Assembly (NCBI GenBank): GCA_905221605.1
Contig: CAJNDS010000747.1
Span: 1 to 64,000 of the forward strand
From: Symbiodinium natans
Lineage: Eukaryota > Sar > Dinophyceae > Suessiales > Symbiodiniaceae
Length of the DNA: 64,000 nucleotides
Reading direction: 5' to 3'
Shown here: positions 44,453-55,800 of the stretch, one piece after another
Layout of the letters: the number at the start of each line of letters is the position of its first letter
Numbering within the stretch: the first letter of the stretch is position 1
Position numbers and translations under genes: made by a program
The notes under the pieces: model-generated
Told to the model about the DNA's origin: nothing
Seen by the model: the letters and a program-made list of their open reading frames with translations, nothing else
Databases searched by the model: none

Positions 44453-46031
44453 CCGCAGTCGGCATAGGGCGTGTCTGTGCGCGTACGTGTAAACCGAGGA
44501 AGACGGCACCATGATGTCAGCTTGTTGCTTGGTTTGTTGCCTGTCCTTCCTTCTGGCAGGCAGGCTGATCTGCTGACATCTGGCACCCTCGAAGACAAAA
44601 AAAGACACACATATGTTTGCTCGAGCGCGTGCAGTGAACTGAGAAGGTTCGTTGAATGTCCAGGCTGCAAGTCCATGAACATGCTATCAGCCACGGCCGC
44701 GACGGCATTTGGGCTCTTGAGGTTTTGCTTAGAAGACCCCTTCAGTAGGCTGTAGGGGCCATTTCTTGTGTGTGCGGTTCGTTCAGCTCCCAGACATGTT
44801 GGGCATGACAATCTGCATCGCGCCTTCGCTTTCTCGCCGCTTTGTGCTGGAAGGTGTTCACGGTGCTGTGAATATGGACCGAAAGAGACGCCGTCTTGAT
44901 CGATGGCTGCTTCTTGCCCTTTGGCATTTCAATGGTGCGCGGCCCAGCGTGTCCGGTTTGCATCCCCTGCTTTCGCCCTCAGGCAGCCGCAGCTGTCAGT
45001 GCTGATGCCTTGGGTGAAATCAAACGGCAAGAGTGAACTGCGTCCTTGTGAATCTTTGCAGCCTATGCACAAGCAGTTGTGACCCAAACGTGTGGAACTG
45101 TGGCCACCTTTACTGGTCGTCAAGATTCGCCTGCGGTAAGGCATTTCCGACTTTGTCTTGCACCAGGTGGCATGTGCTTTAAGTCCGCTGCGGGCGCCAA
45201 ATTTCGTGTCATGATGGACGAGCCCCGGGAATTTCCTCTCGGCGGAGGCTTACTGCGAGAGGCTTGGCCCTGGTCTCTACAGACACCGCGCAGGAGGATG
45301 GAACAGAGTGGAACAGAATAGGTCCTAAAGACTTTATAAGATGCATAAAGATGATGGACTGGGCATCCGAGCTCCTGTGGGACAACTGTGCCTTCAGGAG
45401 GCGAAGCCCACTGAGACTGGCGCATTTGCCAACCTTATGGGCCGCCGACCCGGGGAGGGTGCTCCGTGCACTTGCGCTCCCCATGTGCAGAACTAAGGCT
45501 CCATAGAAGCAAATCTCCAGCCCATCCGGGATGAAGTGGTCCGAAGCTCGTTGGATCTCATCGGCAGGGCGACTGCTGGATGACGTCTCAGCCCAGTTAA
45601 ACCCCTGAGGCAGCTGGTCATGTTGTGCCAAAATTCGGCGAGCGTGCCCAGTCGGTGTGATGCTGAGAAAGGCAGTCCGAGGTGGAACCGCTGTGCCCAA
45701 ATGTGCCCAAGGTGTGTAGAGTATGGGGGGCCATTTACTCAGGTCTTGGATGCTGCGGTGCAACAGGTGCGTCGCAAATTACGTCTTGAGGGACGAGCCG
45801 TCTGTTGTCTCGCATCTTTGCCCGTATGATAGGCTGGATCTGGCGGTGCAGAAGTTGGGAGAAGTGTGGACGTCCCGGCCTGGGCATTCACAGCCTATCA
45901 TGACTTGGCATCATCATGGGTGTGAGCGCAGCTTCCCTTCGGACTCTTGGCTTGGGCAAAGTAGATTGCGCAGTTATCGAGCGAGTATCGCACATTAGCG
46001 CTCGCCTTTGGGCGCGGCCTTGCAAAGCAAC
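44453..46031 (+). CDS. Exon-like fragments of an unidentified gene
   Basis: Several + strand readings look like exons bounded by CAG and GT: AAAVSADALGEIKRQE (44984-45031), AYAQAVVTQTCGTVATFTG (about 45062-45118, donor GTAAG at 45138), and a longer piece with GAKFRVMMDEPREFPLGGG (45196-45252). LDAAVQQVRRKLRLEG (45748-45795) may be another. No family is recognised and I cannot join them with confidence. Confidence 0.35.
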
Positions 46032-47423
46032 ATGCGCCGCAGCAGCGCCGCGCTTGCGTTGCTGGCCTTTGGTCTCTGGGCATGCTGCCGCTGCTGCTCG
46101 CGCTTGGCTTGGGTGGCGCCCCAGGCAAACCTGGGAAGCAAGTTGGCGGGTCAGGTCCACCCCCGTGAGACCCGTCAGACCAGCCGGGTCCCACGGATGG
46201 CGCGAGGCGGTGAGGACTTGAGGGCATATGCCCAGAGCCTGCCAGTGCCTCCGGACTATGCAGGTCCACCATACCAAGGGCCTGCCTCGGTGAACGATGC
46301 GTTCATTGATTATTTGCTTAATCTGTACAAGCAACAGGGCAAGCTGCCTATGAAGTTTGCTTATCTCATGGCCCTGGATGTCATGGATCTGTTAAAGCAG
46401 GAGAAAAGCCTTCAAAGAGTAGCGGTTCCGGCGGGCTCCAAGATCACGGTGGTTGGTGACTTGCATGGTCAATACTTTGATTTCGTCCACATGATTCAGG
46501 AGGTTACGGGCAAGCCTGGCCCACAAAATCCCATTCTGTTCAACGGCGACTTTGTGGACAGAGGGCCATGGTCTGTCGAGGTGTTGCTCTGCCTCTATGC
46601 CTTCAAGCTCCAGCATCCTACGGCAGTGCACTTCAACAGGGGGAACCATGAGTCGGAGATGACCAACTATCAGTATGGCTTCGCAGGCGAGGTGCAGGTG
46701 AAGTACGAGAAGAAGCTCATGGAGCTCTTCAGCGAGACCTTTCGGTATCTTCCCTTGGCCCATGTCTTGGAGAACCAGGTCTTCGTGGCCCATGCGGGCC
46801 TCCCGGGTCCCGAGGAGCGCCTCTGGGAGGACTGGATGCAGAAGGCGCCCGACGAGGCCGCCGGCGTCCTGAAGCGCGACCGGCAGATAACGCTCGCAGA
46901 GATTGAGGCAACCAACAGGGTCTGTGAGCCCAACCCCATGGAGTTCCCCCTGGTCATCGACTTCCTGTGGTCCGATCCCAAAGGCGCGAACGGCTACGGC
47001 CCCTCCACCCGTGTCCCCATGGTTTACACTTTTGGGCCGGACGTGGCCCAGCGGTTCCTGGCAGCAAACAACCTCAAGTATATGCTTCGATCCCACGAGA
47101 CCAAGTCCGCAGGCTACCAGGAGATGATGGCATGTCGGGGGTTAAGTGTAAGGCTACCGAAGGCTTTTTGAAGTTGTAGGGTTCAGGCTCTGGGGCCCCG
47201 GAGTTTGCGGGATTTTGGGGGGGTTCAGGAGACGATCCCGAACGTTGTTACCGTCTTCAGCGCCCCGAACTACATCGACCGGGCAGGCAACTTGGCTGCC
47301 GTCGCAGTTCTCACCAACCAAGGGGGGAACCTCGAGAAGCAGTTTGTTCAGTTTCAGCATCAGCCGCATCCGGACATTGAGAGTGGTGCCTACATGAAGG
47401 GCAAGTCCCTGGCACCTGCGTGA
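46032..47423 (+). CDS. PP5-like Ser/Thr phosphatase (PPP family) with N-terminal targeting leader
   Basis: Exon 1 runs 46032-47120, exon 2 47229-47423. The ATG at 46032 gives MRRSSAALALLAFGLWACCR, a basic then hydrophobic signal peptide, followed at about residues 28-31 by AWVAP, close to the FVAP motif at the start of peridinin-plastid transit peptides. The catalytic domain has GDLHGQ (D143, H145), GDFVDRG (D173), GNHE (N205), HAG (H254), LWSDP and RSHE (H355), then VTVFSAPNYIDRAGN and a PHPD-containing tail in exon 2. LWSDP, FGPDV and RSHE with this C-terminus resemble PP5 more than PP1 or PP2A, but the TPR domain of PP5 is absent. The enzyme uses two metal ions to dephosphorylate Ser/Thr. 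Location in plastid or secretory compartment is inferred from the leader only. Confidence 0.9.
47121..47228 (+). other. GA-AG intron flanked by a 7-bp direct repeat
   Basis: The reading frame reaches GYQ and resumes as ETIPNVVTVFSAPNY. The best join removes 108 bases from GAGATG to TTCAG. CAGGAGA spans both junctions (47118-47124 and 47226-47232). A GC-AG alternative starting at 47130 is possible. Repeat-flanked introns with non-GT donors are known from dinoflagellates. Confidence 0.65.
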
Positions 47424-47636
47424 TTCCGTTCCACGGCTTGAGTTTTATTTCAGCATCCGGTTTCAATCGATGCACTAGTCTGAAACCTGGGGTCCTCCAG
47501 GATTAGGATGTACCAACAATTCAGCAGCCAAAGTTCTCCGTAGCAGATTTAGCGCGTGGGACCCACAACGGGTTCCCGGCGCCGTGCAAATGGCCCCCGA
47601 CCTGCAACTCCATGATATGCTGAAGAAATCCCACGA

Positions 47637-47667
<31 letters not shown>

Positions 47668-49755
47668 CTCCAAATATCCCGAATACCTCTGACATCTCTG
47701 ACTAGAGTCGCACAGTCAGGCAATGCTGCAGAGCCTCTTCCTACAGCAACTCGTGTGGTGCCTGGAAGCCTTGGCACAGTGAAGCACTGCTTCCGTCAAG
47801 ACTGTAAAGCTGTTGTGCTGTGCTATGCCATTCTGATAAAGTGACCACTAACGGGGCTGTCCCCCACGGTCGGCTCTGTCCGAGGCAGACAAGCAATTAG
47901 GTATGGGTGCAAAGGTGGAGGGTTCGTTTGGGTTGTTTCTCGGGAGGGGGACATACAGGAGGACAAGAGGAGAAACATCACATTAAGGGGAACAGCTAAC
48001 AAGAACAGGAACAAGAGTAACAACTAGAACGACCATAAACCAAAGAAACAACATAGTTTTCATTTCATTTCGGACGCTCGCGCGGGTGCGTCCCGCGTCT
48101 TAGCGGGAAGAATAGAGCAGCAGCAGCAGCAGCAACAACAAAGATGAACAACAACGACGCTCCTCTACACCCTCGGGCGACTTCAATCCTATTCACGGGA
48201 TGGGGGGACGGAATCACTGGACCGGGCAAGTACAGTAGACACAGCTTGCCACCCACCACCTCACACCCACCATCTGCCACGTGGCAACTCCACGCACCCA
48301 CTTTAGGGCATGGTGATTTTGGCCGGGAGTGGACCTGTCTAAGCTTGCACATCTCACAGGCACCAACCCCGACAGATTCGCTCATGTCGCAATATCGACA
48401 CGTTTCGGCCTGAGGCGCTGCTTCGGCAGCAAACTGCGGCCAAGTTCGTGAAGGTTCGGGACCGTGCGGCGCTCAGATGTCCCTTACAATGTCCTTTGCA
48501 ATGTCTTTTGCAGAGCTTTGTGAGCCTTCCTTGCATGTGTCTCATGCTGTCTCCACTGCGTGCATTCCCTGTGCAACATAGGTTTTGCAGAAGCGGTCAC
48601 GCAAGCCGATCAGCAGTTCGTGTCGCAGGCTTGCTTGCTGTTGTAGTGGAATATCTCGATGTCGCCCCCACGCTAGTGCGCGACGATTCACAGAATGGCT
48701 CACAGCTTTAACATTCTTACATCATGTTACGCCGTTTCGTGTTCAACGCTGGAGGCCGAGGAGCTCAAGAGGCCTGGCAGTTCTTGGAGCTACCGGGAGG
48801 CAGTCTGGGAAACCTGGTACTTTTGGAGATGTTTGGGGCGGTCGTGCGCATGTGCGTGCCCGGTAGAGACAAAGCAGGACCGCTACGCTTTGAGAGCGGT
48901 TCTGGAGGGCAGCTTCAAGCGAGATGCTGCGCAGTCCTCAGGAAAACAGACAGGTGAGCCTACGTTATCCCAACTTGGGGCAGATGCCTTGCCAGTAAGT
49001 AAGTGCCCGTTTTGCACGTCTTCAGTGCTCTTAAAGCTTCCTCTGAGGAGCTTAGGGATGAGGAGGTGGCAGCTGCCGGTTGCTTAGTGGCCATTTCGGG
49101 AGCATCCAGGTGACAGGAGCGGTGATGATGTGTGCTTCGCGGTTCAGGTGAAATCTCAGCAATCTACGGTTGAGATCATTAGCAGGCCAGACAATCTGAG
49201 GTATGAGTTACACGCTTTGGATGTACATTGGTTGATTGCAGCACGGGAGATTCCATGTAACTTCTGATGCGGCTGGGAGAGGTTGCAAAGTCAGATGGAG
49301 AACTTGCAGATGCGTTTGAAGAACATGCGTTGCCGCCTTAGACTTGCTTCAACATCGGCAGTACCGCAAGAGGTGTTGAACCAATGTACGGACCAACTTG
49401 AGCTGCCCTACAAGCTTGCTGGGCTGTGTTGAGGGTTCAGGCATCGGTGTGCAGAAGTGAGCTTCTGAATCTTGCCGTGGGGATAAAAACGCATCGGCCG
49501 GTGGTGTTGTGCGAGTCTGCATCAAGGCGCTGGCCAGCCTTGGTTTATGTCAAGCTCGTACAGGACGGTCGCATGGTCAACTCAGAGAGCAGTCGTTCCT
49601 CCCACATCCGCTCAGGATTCCTGGAACCCCAGTGACCATGATTGGTCGATTTCAGCAGGGTCGTGCCAGCATCGAGTTGAACCTCTCGCCTGACAGGCAA
49701 TGTTGGTGCGCTTTTGTGACAGCAACTCTGAAGTCAACCTTTGTAGCATTGTAAA
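47424..49755. other. No supported gene; (GT)n at 47637-47662
   Basis: Short ORFs only. An exon-like reading with LQARCCAVLRKTDR lies near 48910 before GTGAG, but nothing identifies it. Confidence 0.4.
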
Positions 49756-49764
49756 TCTACCTAT

Positions 49765-50130
49765 GTATAATATATATATATATGTGTTCTATTGCATTAT
49801 GTATTACTTTTTTCTTGCCATTGTAATTTTGTTTTCTATATTATTTGATATGATACTAAATTATATTACAGTATACAGTATTCGTGTATTATATTGTACG
49901 TTTTTTCTATTATCTTGTATTAAAATGTATTATCTTGTGATATAGTGTATGATATTGCATTATATGGATTACACGTTTGACACGGTATTTCATCGTATTC
50001 TATTGTATTATATTGTATTATATTGTATTATATTGTATTCTATTGTATTATGTTGTATTGTATTGTATTATGTTGTATTATATTGTATAATGTCGCATTA
50101 TATTGCTTTGCAGTATTCTGTATTATATAA
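49765..50130. repeat. AT-rich (TATTG/TATTA)n tract
   Basis: Degenerate TATTGTATTA pentamers, densest at 49990-50100, with TATATATA at 49770-49783. Confidence 0.9.
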
Positions 50131-50334
50131 GATGGTATATGCGCGCAGGGACCCGGTCACTGCAGAAGCTGGATTCGTGCGAGGCGCTCCGCGAAGCCCC
50201 TGCTAGTCAAGCCACTTGCTTCACGGCCTCCATGGTGCATGACCAGATATGACCAGTCTCCTGACACTTTGCAGGAGCATGCTTCGGTTTGAGATGTTTT
50301 CGATTATTCCCCTCATCTGGTCTTCTTGCGACGG

Positions 50335-50545
50335 GGTGGGTACCGGCGAACAACGAAAAACTACCGGCGGACAACGAAAGATGTCTCACAACAACGAAAG
50401 ATAACAACGTAAACGGCCCACCAGCATCGATCCAGGTCCGGCGGCAACCATCCCCTTCCGGCGAGCAACGAAAAACCCTTCTGCCGAGCATCGAAAACCT
50501 GCCGCCCAGCATCGAAAAACCCTCCGCCGAGCATCGAAACACCTT
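50335..50545. repeat. Degenerate repeat built on CCGGCGAACAACGAAAA
   Basis: Seven or more variants follow in tandem, such as CCGGCGGACAACGAAAG, CCGGCGAGCAACGAAAAACC and GCCGAGCATCGAAAACC. Related copies, partly inverted, occur at 52722-52832. Confidence 0.85.
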
Positions 50546-50589
50546 TTGGCCAAGCATCTCAAACTCTGGAACCTTTGTAGGAAGACCAT

Positions 50590-51480
50590 CGACACTTTTT
50601 TAAGCCGTGCAAGCTTGATTCAAAGCATATTTAAGCCGTGCAAGCTTGCTTCAAATCAGATGAATCTTTTTTTTGCAAATAGGGGGTGCTGCCACCCCCC
50701 CCCAACCCCACCACTTTTTTAAGCTGTGCAAGCTTGCTGCTTGCTCCAAAGCATATGAAGCTTTTTTAACCCATCATGCGATCATTGTGTTTGCAATTGG
50801 GGGGGGGGGGGCTGCGCTCCCCCCAACCCCCCGCTTTTTAAGCCGTGCAAGCTTGCTTCAAATCATATGATAAACCATCATGCGATCATTGTGTTTGCAA
50901 ATGGGGGGGGGGCTGCGCCCCCCCCCCAACCCCCCCGCTTTTTTCAGCCGTGCAAGCTTGCTTCAAATCAGATGAGTCTTTTTCCAACCCATCATGCGAT
51001 CATCGTGTTTGCAAATGGTGGGGGGCCCCCCGCCTTTTTTTTTAAGCCGTGCAAGCTTGCTTGCAGAAAAGTTTGAATCTTTTTGAAACCCATCATGCGA
51101 TCATTGTGTCTGCAAAAGGGGGCTTGTTTTGAGCAGTGCAAGCTTGCTTCAAAGCATATGAGTCTTTTTAGCCCCCCTCCCCCCCTCGCTTTTTTCTTAG
51201 AACCGAAATTGAACCTCAAGTCTATAAACCCTAACCCTCTGAACTCGAACCCTCAACCCCAGATCCGAAAACCCTCAACTCTAAAAACCCTCGACGCTAA
51301 CCCCAAAGCCCTTCGGACACACCAAAGACCGCCCCTATACTCCCTGGTTTAGGGTTTAGGGGCTTCAGAGGTCCGTGTTAAAAAGGGTTTAGGGTTGAGG
51401 GTCGCGCCCCCCGCCCCCCCACCCCGCCCCGCTTTTTTAAAGCCGTGCAAGCTTGATTCAAATCATATGAATCCTTCTTT
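50590..51480. repeat. ~100-bp minisatellite with AAGCTTGCTTCAAATCATATGA and poly-G/poly-C arms
   Basis: GCCGTGCAAGCTTG recurs about eight times (near 50608, 50636, 50724, 50841, 50948, 51048, 51136 and 51433). It usually carries a downstream CATCATGCGATCATTGTGTTTGCAAA and a G-run facing a C-run that could pair. Between 51226 and 51400 the array is broken by telomere-like CCCTAA and TTTAGGG fragments. Confidence 0.9.
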
Positions 51481-51911
51481 ACATATATAGACAAAATAAA
51501 GGTCTTGCTATGGACAGATAGAGACAATGGAGGTTTGTTGTCCTATGTAAATATTCACAAAATAGAGGTTTCCCTGTGTAAATATAAGAAAATCATGGTT
51601 TTCCTACGTAACAATAGTGAAAATAATTGTTTTCCTACGTAAATAATAGCAAAATGTAGGTTTTCCTATGGAAACATAGAGAACCGCTTGACCCCCCCCC
51701 ACCGCCCCCGCCCACACAACCCCCCCCCCAAAAAAAAAAACAAAAGAACAAAAAACAAACGACCGCCCCCACATGGGACGTGGTCAAAGAATGCTGTTGG
51801 GATGGTGTTTCTTTTAGCGCTTGTTGGACTCGAGATTTCTTAGAGTTGAGGGTTACATGGGGTCAAGCAAGTCCCAACGTCAAGGCTTGAACAGGGGGTC
51901 CGTCCCCGCGT

Positions 51912-52722
51912 CCGTCCCGTCCCGTCCCGTCCCGTCCCGTCCCGTCCCGTCCCGTCCCGTCCCGTCCCGTCCCGTCCCGTCCCGTCCCGTCCCGTCCGGT
52001 CCCGTCCCGTCCCGTCCCGTCCCGTCCCGTCCCGTCCCGTCCCGTCCCGTCCCGTCCCGTCCCGTCCCGTCCCGTCCCGTCCCGTCCCGTCCCGTCCCGT
52101 CCCGTCCCGTCCCGTCCCGTCCCGTCCCGTCCCGTCCCGTCCCGTCCCGTCCCGTCCCGTCCCGTCCCGTCCCGTCCCGTCCCGTCCCGTCCCGTCCCGT
52201 CCCGTCCCGTCCCGTCCCGTCCCGTCCCGTCCCGTCCCGTCCCGTCCCGTCCCGTCCCGTCCCGTCCCGTCCCGTCCCGTCCCGTCCCGTCCCGTCCCGT
52301 CCCGTCCCGTCCCGTCCCGTCCCGTCCCGTCCCGTCCCGTCCCGTCCCGTCCCGTCCCGTCCCGTCCCGTCCCGTCCCGTCCCGTCCCGTCCCGTCCCGT
52401 CCCGTCCCGTCCCGTCCCGTCCCGTCCCGTCCCGTCCCGTCCCGTCCCGTCCCGTCCCGTCCCGTCCCGTCCCGTCCCGTCCCGTCCCGTCCCGTCCCGT
52501 CCCGTCCCGTCCCGTCCCGTCCCGTCCCGTCCCGTCCCGTCCCGTCCCGTCCCGTCCCGTCCCGTCCCGTCCCGTCCCGTCCCGTCCCGTCCCGTCCCGT
52601 CCCGTCCCGTCCCGTCCCGCCGGCGCCGGCCCGGTCCGCCGGCCCGGCCCACGGCCCGGCCCGCGGCCCGGCCCGGCCCGGCCCGGCCCGTCCCGTCCCG
52701 TCCCGTCCCGTCCCGTCCCGTC
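51912..52722. repeat. (CCCGT)n pentanucleotide array, about 140 uninterrupted copies
   Basis: 51912-52619 is CCCGT repeated with a single substitution near 51997. 52620-52684 is a GC-rich variant (CCGGCGCCGGCC), then seven more copies. The minus strand is (ACGGG)n, with G-runs every five bases. The long open frames it creates (Pro-Val-Pro-Ser-Arg and Asp-Gly-Thr-Gly-Arg repeats) are artefacts. Confidence 0.97.
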
Positions 52723-52832
52723 GGCGGACATCGAAAACCAACTGGCGGACATCGAACGGGAACCGGCGGGCATCCATAGGTCACATCTTGTCTTTCGTTG
52801 TCATGATGACTTTTTCGTTGTTCGCCGGTAAT

Positions 52833-55800
52833 ATTCCTCTTGCGACGTCTGAAGTGATCAAAAGTGCGTGCACGTGCCGGTGTGGCGGCAGGTGTTGGCC
52901 CCGCGAACCTCGGCGTGAGTGCCAATTTTGGCTTCTGAGGAAGCGAGCAGGGGCCTGCCCGTGCATGCCGACATCACATGACATCACTGTCAAAGCGGTG
53001 TCGGTATGCACGAGAGGCGAGATGGAGCCCAGACGTGTCACAACTTCGTGGAGTAAAGGCTTTAGTGCTCTGTGACTCTGTGCAGCCGCAACTGCGCCAC
53101 AGCACAGTTTTCTGTAAGCTACGAGACGAGCTCTAGTTGCCAGCCTGCAAAGAGCTCACATGATTCACATTCGATGGAGCTGGCAGCTTCTTCATCTGTA
53201 AAAGGCTTTTCTACTGTCTCAGTGTTCTGGTTTCGGGCCGCCTGGGACTGCTTTGGATCTGAGTTTAAAGTAGGGTACATGGTGGTAAAGCTTTCTGGAG
53301 TTGGAGTGCCTCACTCGTAGGTCGGGAGCTGTGTTCGTCAGGGCTTTTTGGTCTTTAGTGTCTAGGGGCACTGTATGTCATTGATTTCGTTGTGGCCAAA
53401 CGCAGCTATTGTCGGTGTCCCTCATCCCGTAGCTGCGATGCAACAATGGCTTGCGCTTTTGTATGCATGTACTCAGATATGAGCGGTTCAATGGCACAGG
53501 AGTATCGTATGCCATGACAAAATTCTGTGCGACATCCGAGATGATGTGTGCCTGAGGCCAAGTCATTCCTCCACAAAAGTTGGCGTTTTCAGTTCAGCTA
53601 TGCTTGCAACTGGTCAGCATGACACAAAAATAACCTCGTACTCCGCGGCGCTCCGCCCCAACTGGACACCACAACCCAAAGCCGCGCAACACTTCCCCGG
53701 TATTCCTGGACGCCTCGAAGCCGATGGACGAAGCCTCGGGGCCTTCAGCCCAAGAAGGGCCGCCCACTGAGCGTTGATAGTTTGCTGTATTTTGCTGTGC
53801 TGATGTGCAAGTCGACTGTCTTTGCTTTTTTCACGCGGACCGCGGCTTGAATGCCCAGGTCTCCTGCTGCGAGAAGCGAGATTGTCGAGTCAGGAGTCGA
53901 CGTTTCACAGCAGCACTGTTTGACACATGGGGGTTTAGGATATTAGGGGTACCTTCTTGGGGTCCTTACTATGAGGGGATCCTACTATTTGGGGCGTGCA
54001 AGGTCAGGTGCACGTTGTGTGACGATGGGTCCCATACGCCAATTGACCCCACACAGCGTGAAACTCCAGCAAGCTGGCACACATACGCCGACCGATATTT
54101 TGTCTGATTTGCTTAGCGCCCCCTGCGCCACAATTGTTTGAGGTGTGTGTGTGTGTGCCTTCGTGACTCGTGACTGCAGATTCATTTGTGCATATATGTT
54201 CGCGTTGGCAGCCGTTGGCAGACTCATCTGGACCCTGTGTTCTTTTTGCTTGCTGCGTGGTGATGTATGGCAAACGCCCGGACGAAGTCGCTTGACCCTG
54301 CCGGGTGTGGTTTGATTTTTGCTCGGCGGTCGCACGGCGCCTTCTCAGGTGCTTTTTTTCGGACACCTTGCAGACACGCGCGATCGCGGAGCAAAAACGG
54401 AAAGATTGTGAAAACAGCTGCACAGCAAATATCAAACTTCGGCCGACTCCATCACCCTACCCATGCTACCCACACCTATTCGACCTTGTATCAGAGATTG
54501 ATCGACAAAGCGCTATAGTGGGTTTGCAAGGAAACCAAGGAGAACAGAAAGCCTTTCTGGAAGCAACATCCCTTGCTACAGATGGGACACTGTCTCAGGC
54601 CGATGTTCGTCAGCATGTGCGCCAACCTGCGCACATACAGCGCGCACTGCACACTGTACACTGCACAGTGCGATTTCACTTCCAAATGCAACATCGAGCA
54701 TTGCTGTAGAGCAAGTTAGCATCGTGAAGATTCGATGGAGTATGTGTCTCTTGCAACAGCTGCATCCACAGCAGTTTCTAGTGGAAAGGAGGCGTAGGGT
54801 GTGAGTCGGTGCAAGGTCACATGAATACGCGTCCCATTCATAGACGTGGGGCATGTGGAGCATCTTCGACTGCAGCCGCGTAGGCCAGCAGGAAGATGGA
54901 GGTGGTGGCAAGGGAAACAAGAGGACTGCCTGCTTTCTGAAGTCTGCAAGTGCACAGCAGCTTAGCAATCAGTTGCGTTGCTGCAGGAGGCGGAAAGGCT
55001 CGATCTGAAGCGGAATTGCGAGCACCGTTCTCAGGCGAGTGCAATGTGTGACAGGCGGCGATAGCGAGAAACAGTTCGACCTGGTCTTGCGCTCAGCTCC
55101 AAGCAGCTCTGACTTCTGGGTGAACTTGTCGTTCGGCACAGGTGGGAACAATCAGGATGTTCAATGCAGACAAAGGCGCTGCCCTGCTGAGGAAGTCTTG
55201 ATATCTCTTTCAGTGTTGTGAATTGATCCTTGACTGTTGTTTCGAGTTGGCACCTGTGGGAGGTTGGGGCTTCATAGATGGTGACACGGGGGGCAAGGAC
55301 ATCTTCTTGTCGTTCGACTGTGTTGAGACATGTTGAGACATGTTGAGACATGTTGAGACAGACTGCGCAAGATGCTTTTGTGATGTCATGGGTGGGTGCC
55401 AGCTGAGGCATGCAAAGCATTTTGTGAACCACCGGCCTGTTGGCAAATCCAAGAAGTTGGTGTTCGGCTGGAGTGTTTCGAGCGATAGGATCTGTTCTGC
55501 CAGGGGCAAGCCGCCCAACTATTGGATAGGTCAGGGCCTTGTTTACCACGAGGCATCTAAAGTTAAGCAGCAGTCACCGGTGTTTGTGCTGCCAAGGCCA
55601 CAAAATGCAAACGAAGGCGCGACCTGCAAATAAGAGCGTCTCTCGGCATTTTATGTTGATTTTTTTGTGAAGCAAAGTCCTCCAGGATAAGCACGTCGTC
55701 CGGCGCTGAGGGCTCCGGGAGCTCGCGCGGTGCGCGCTCGAGAACTGCTGAACTGCTTTGTTTGGTTGCGCAGGCCCCGAAAGTCTGCGAGGGCCCAGTG

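Noticed and set aside
51821-52831. Long ORFs on both strands over 51821-52925
   Set aside because: They are translations of the CCCGT pentamer in every frame; low complexity, no codon structure.
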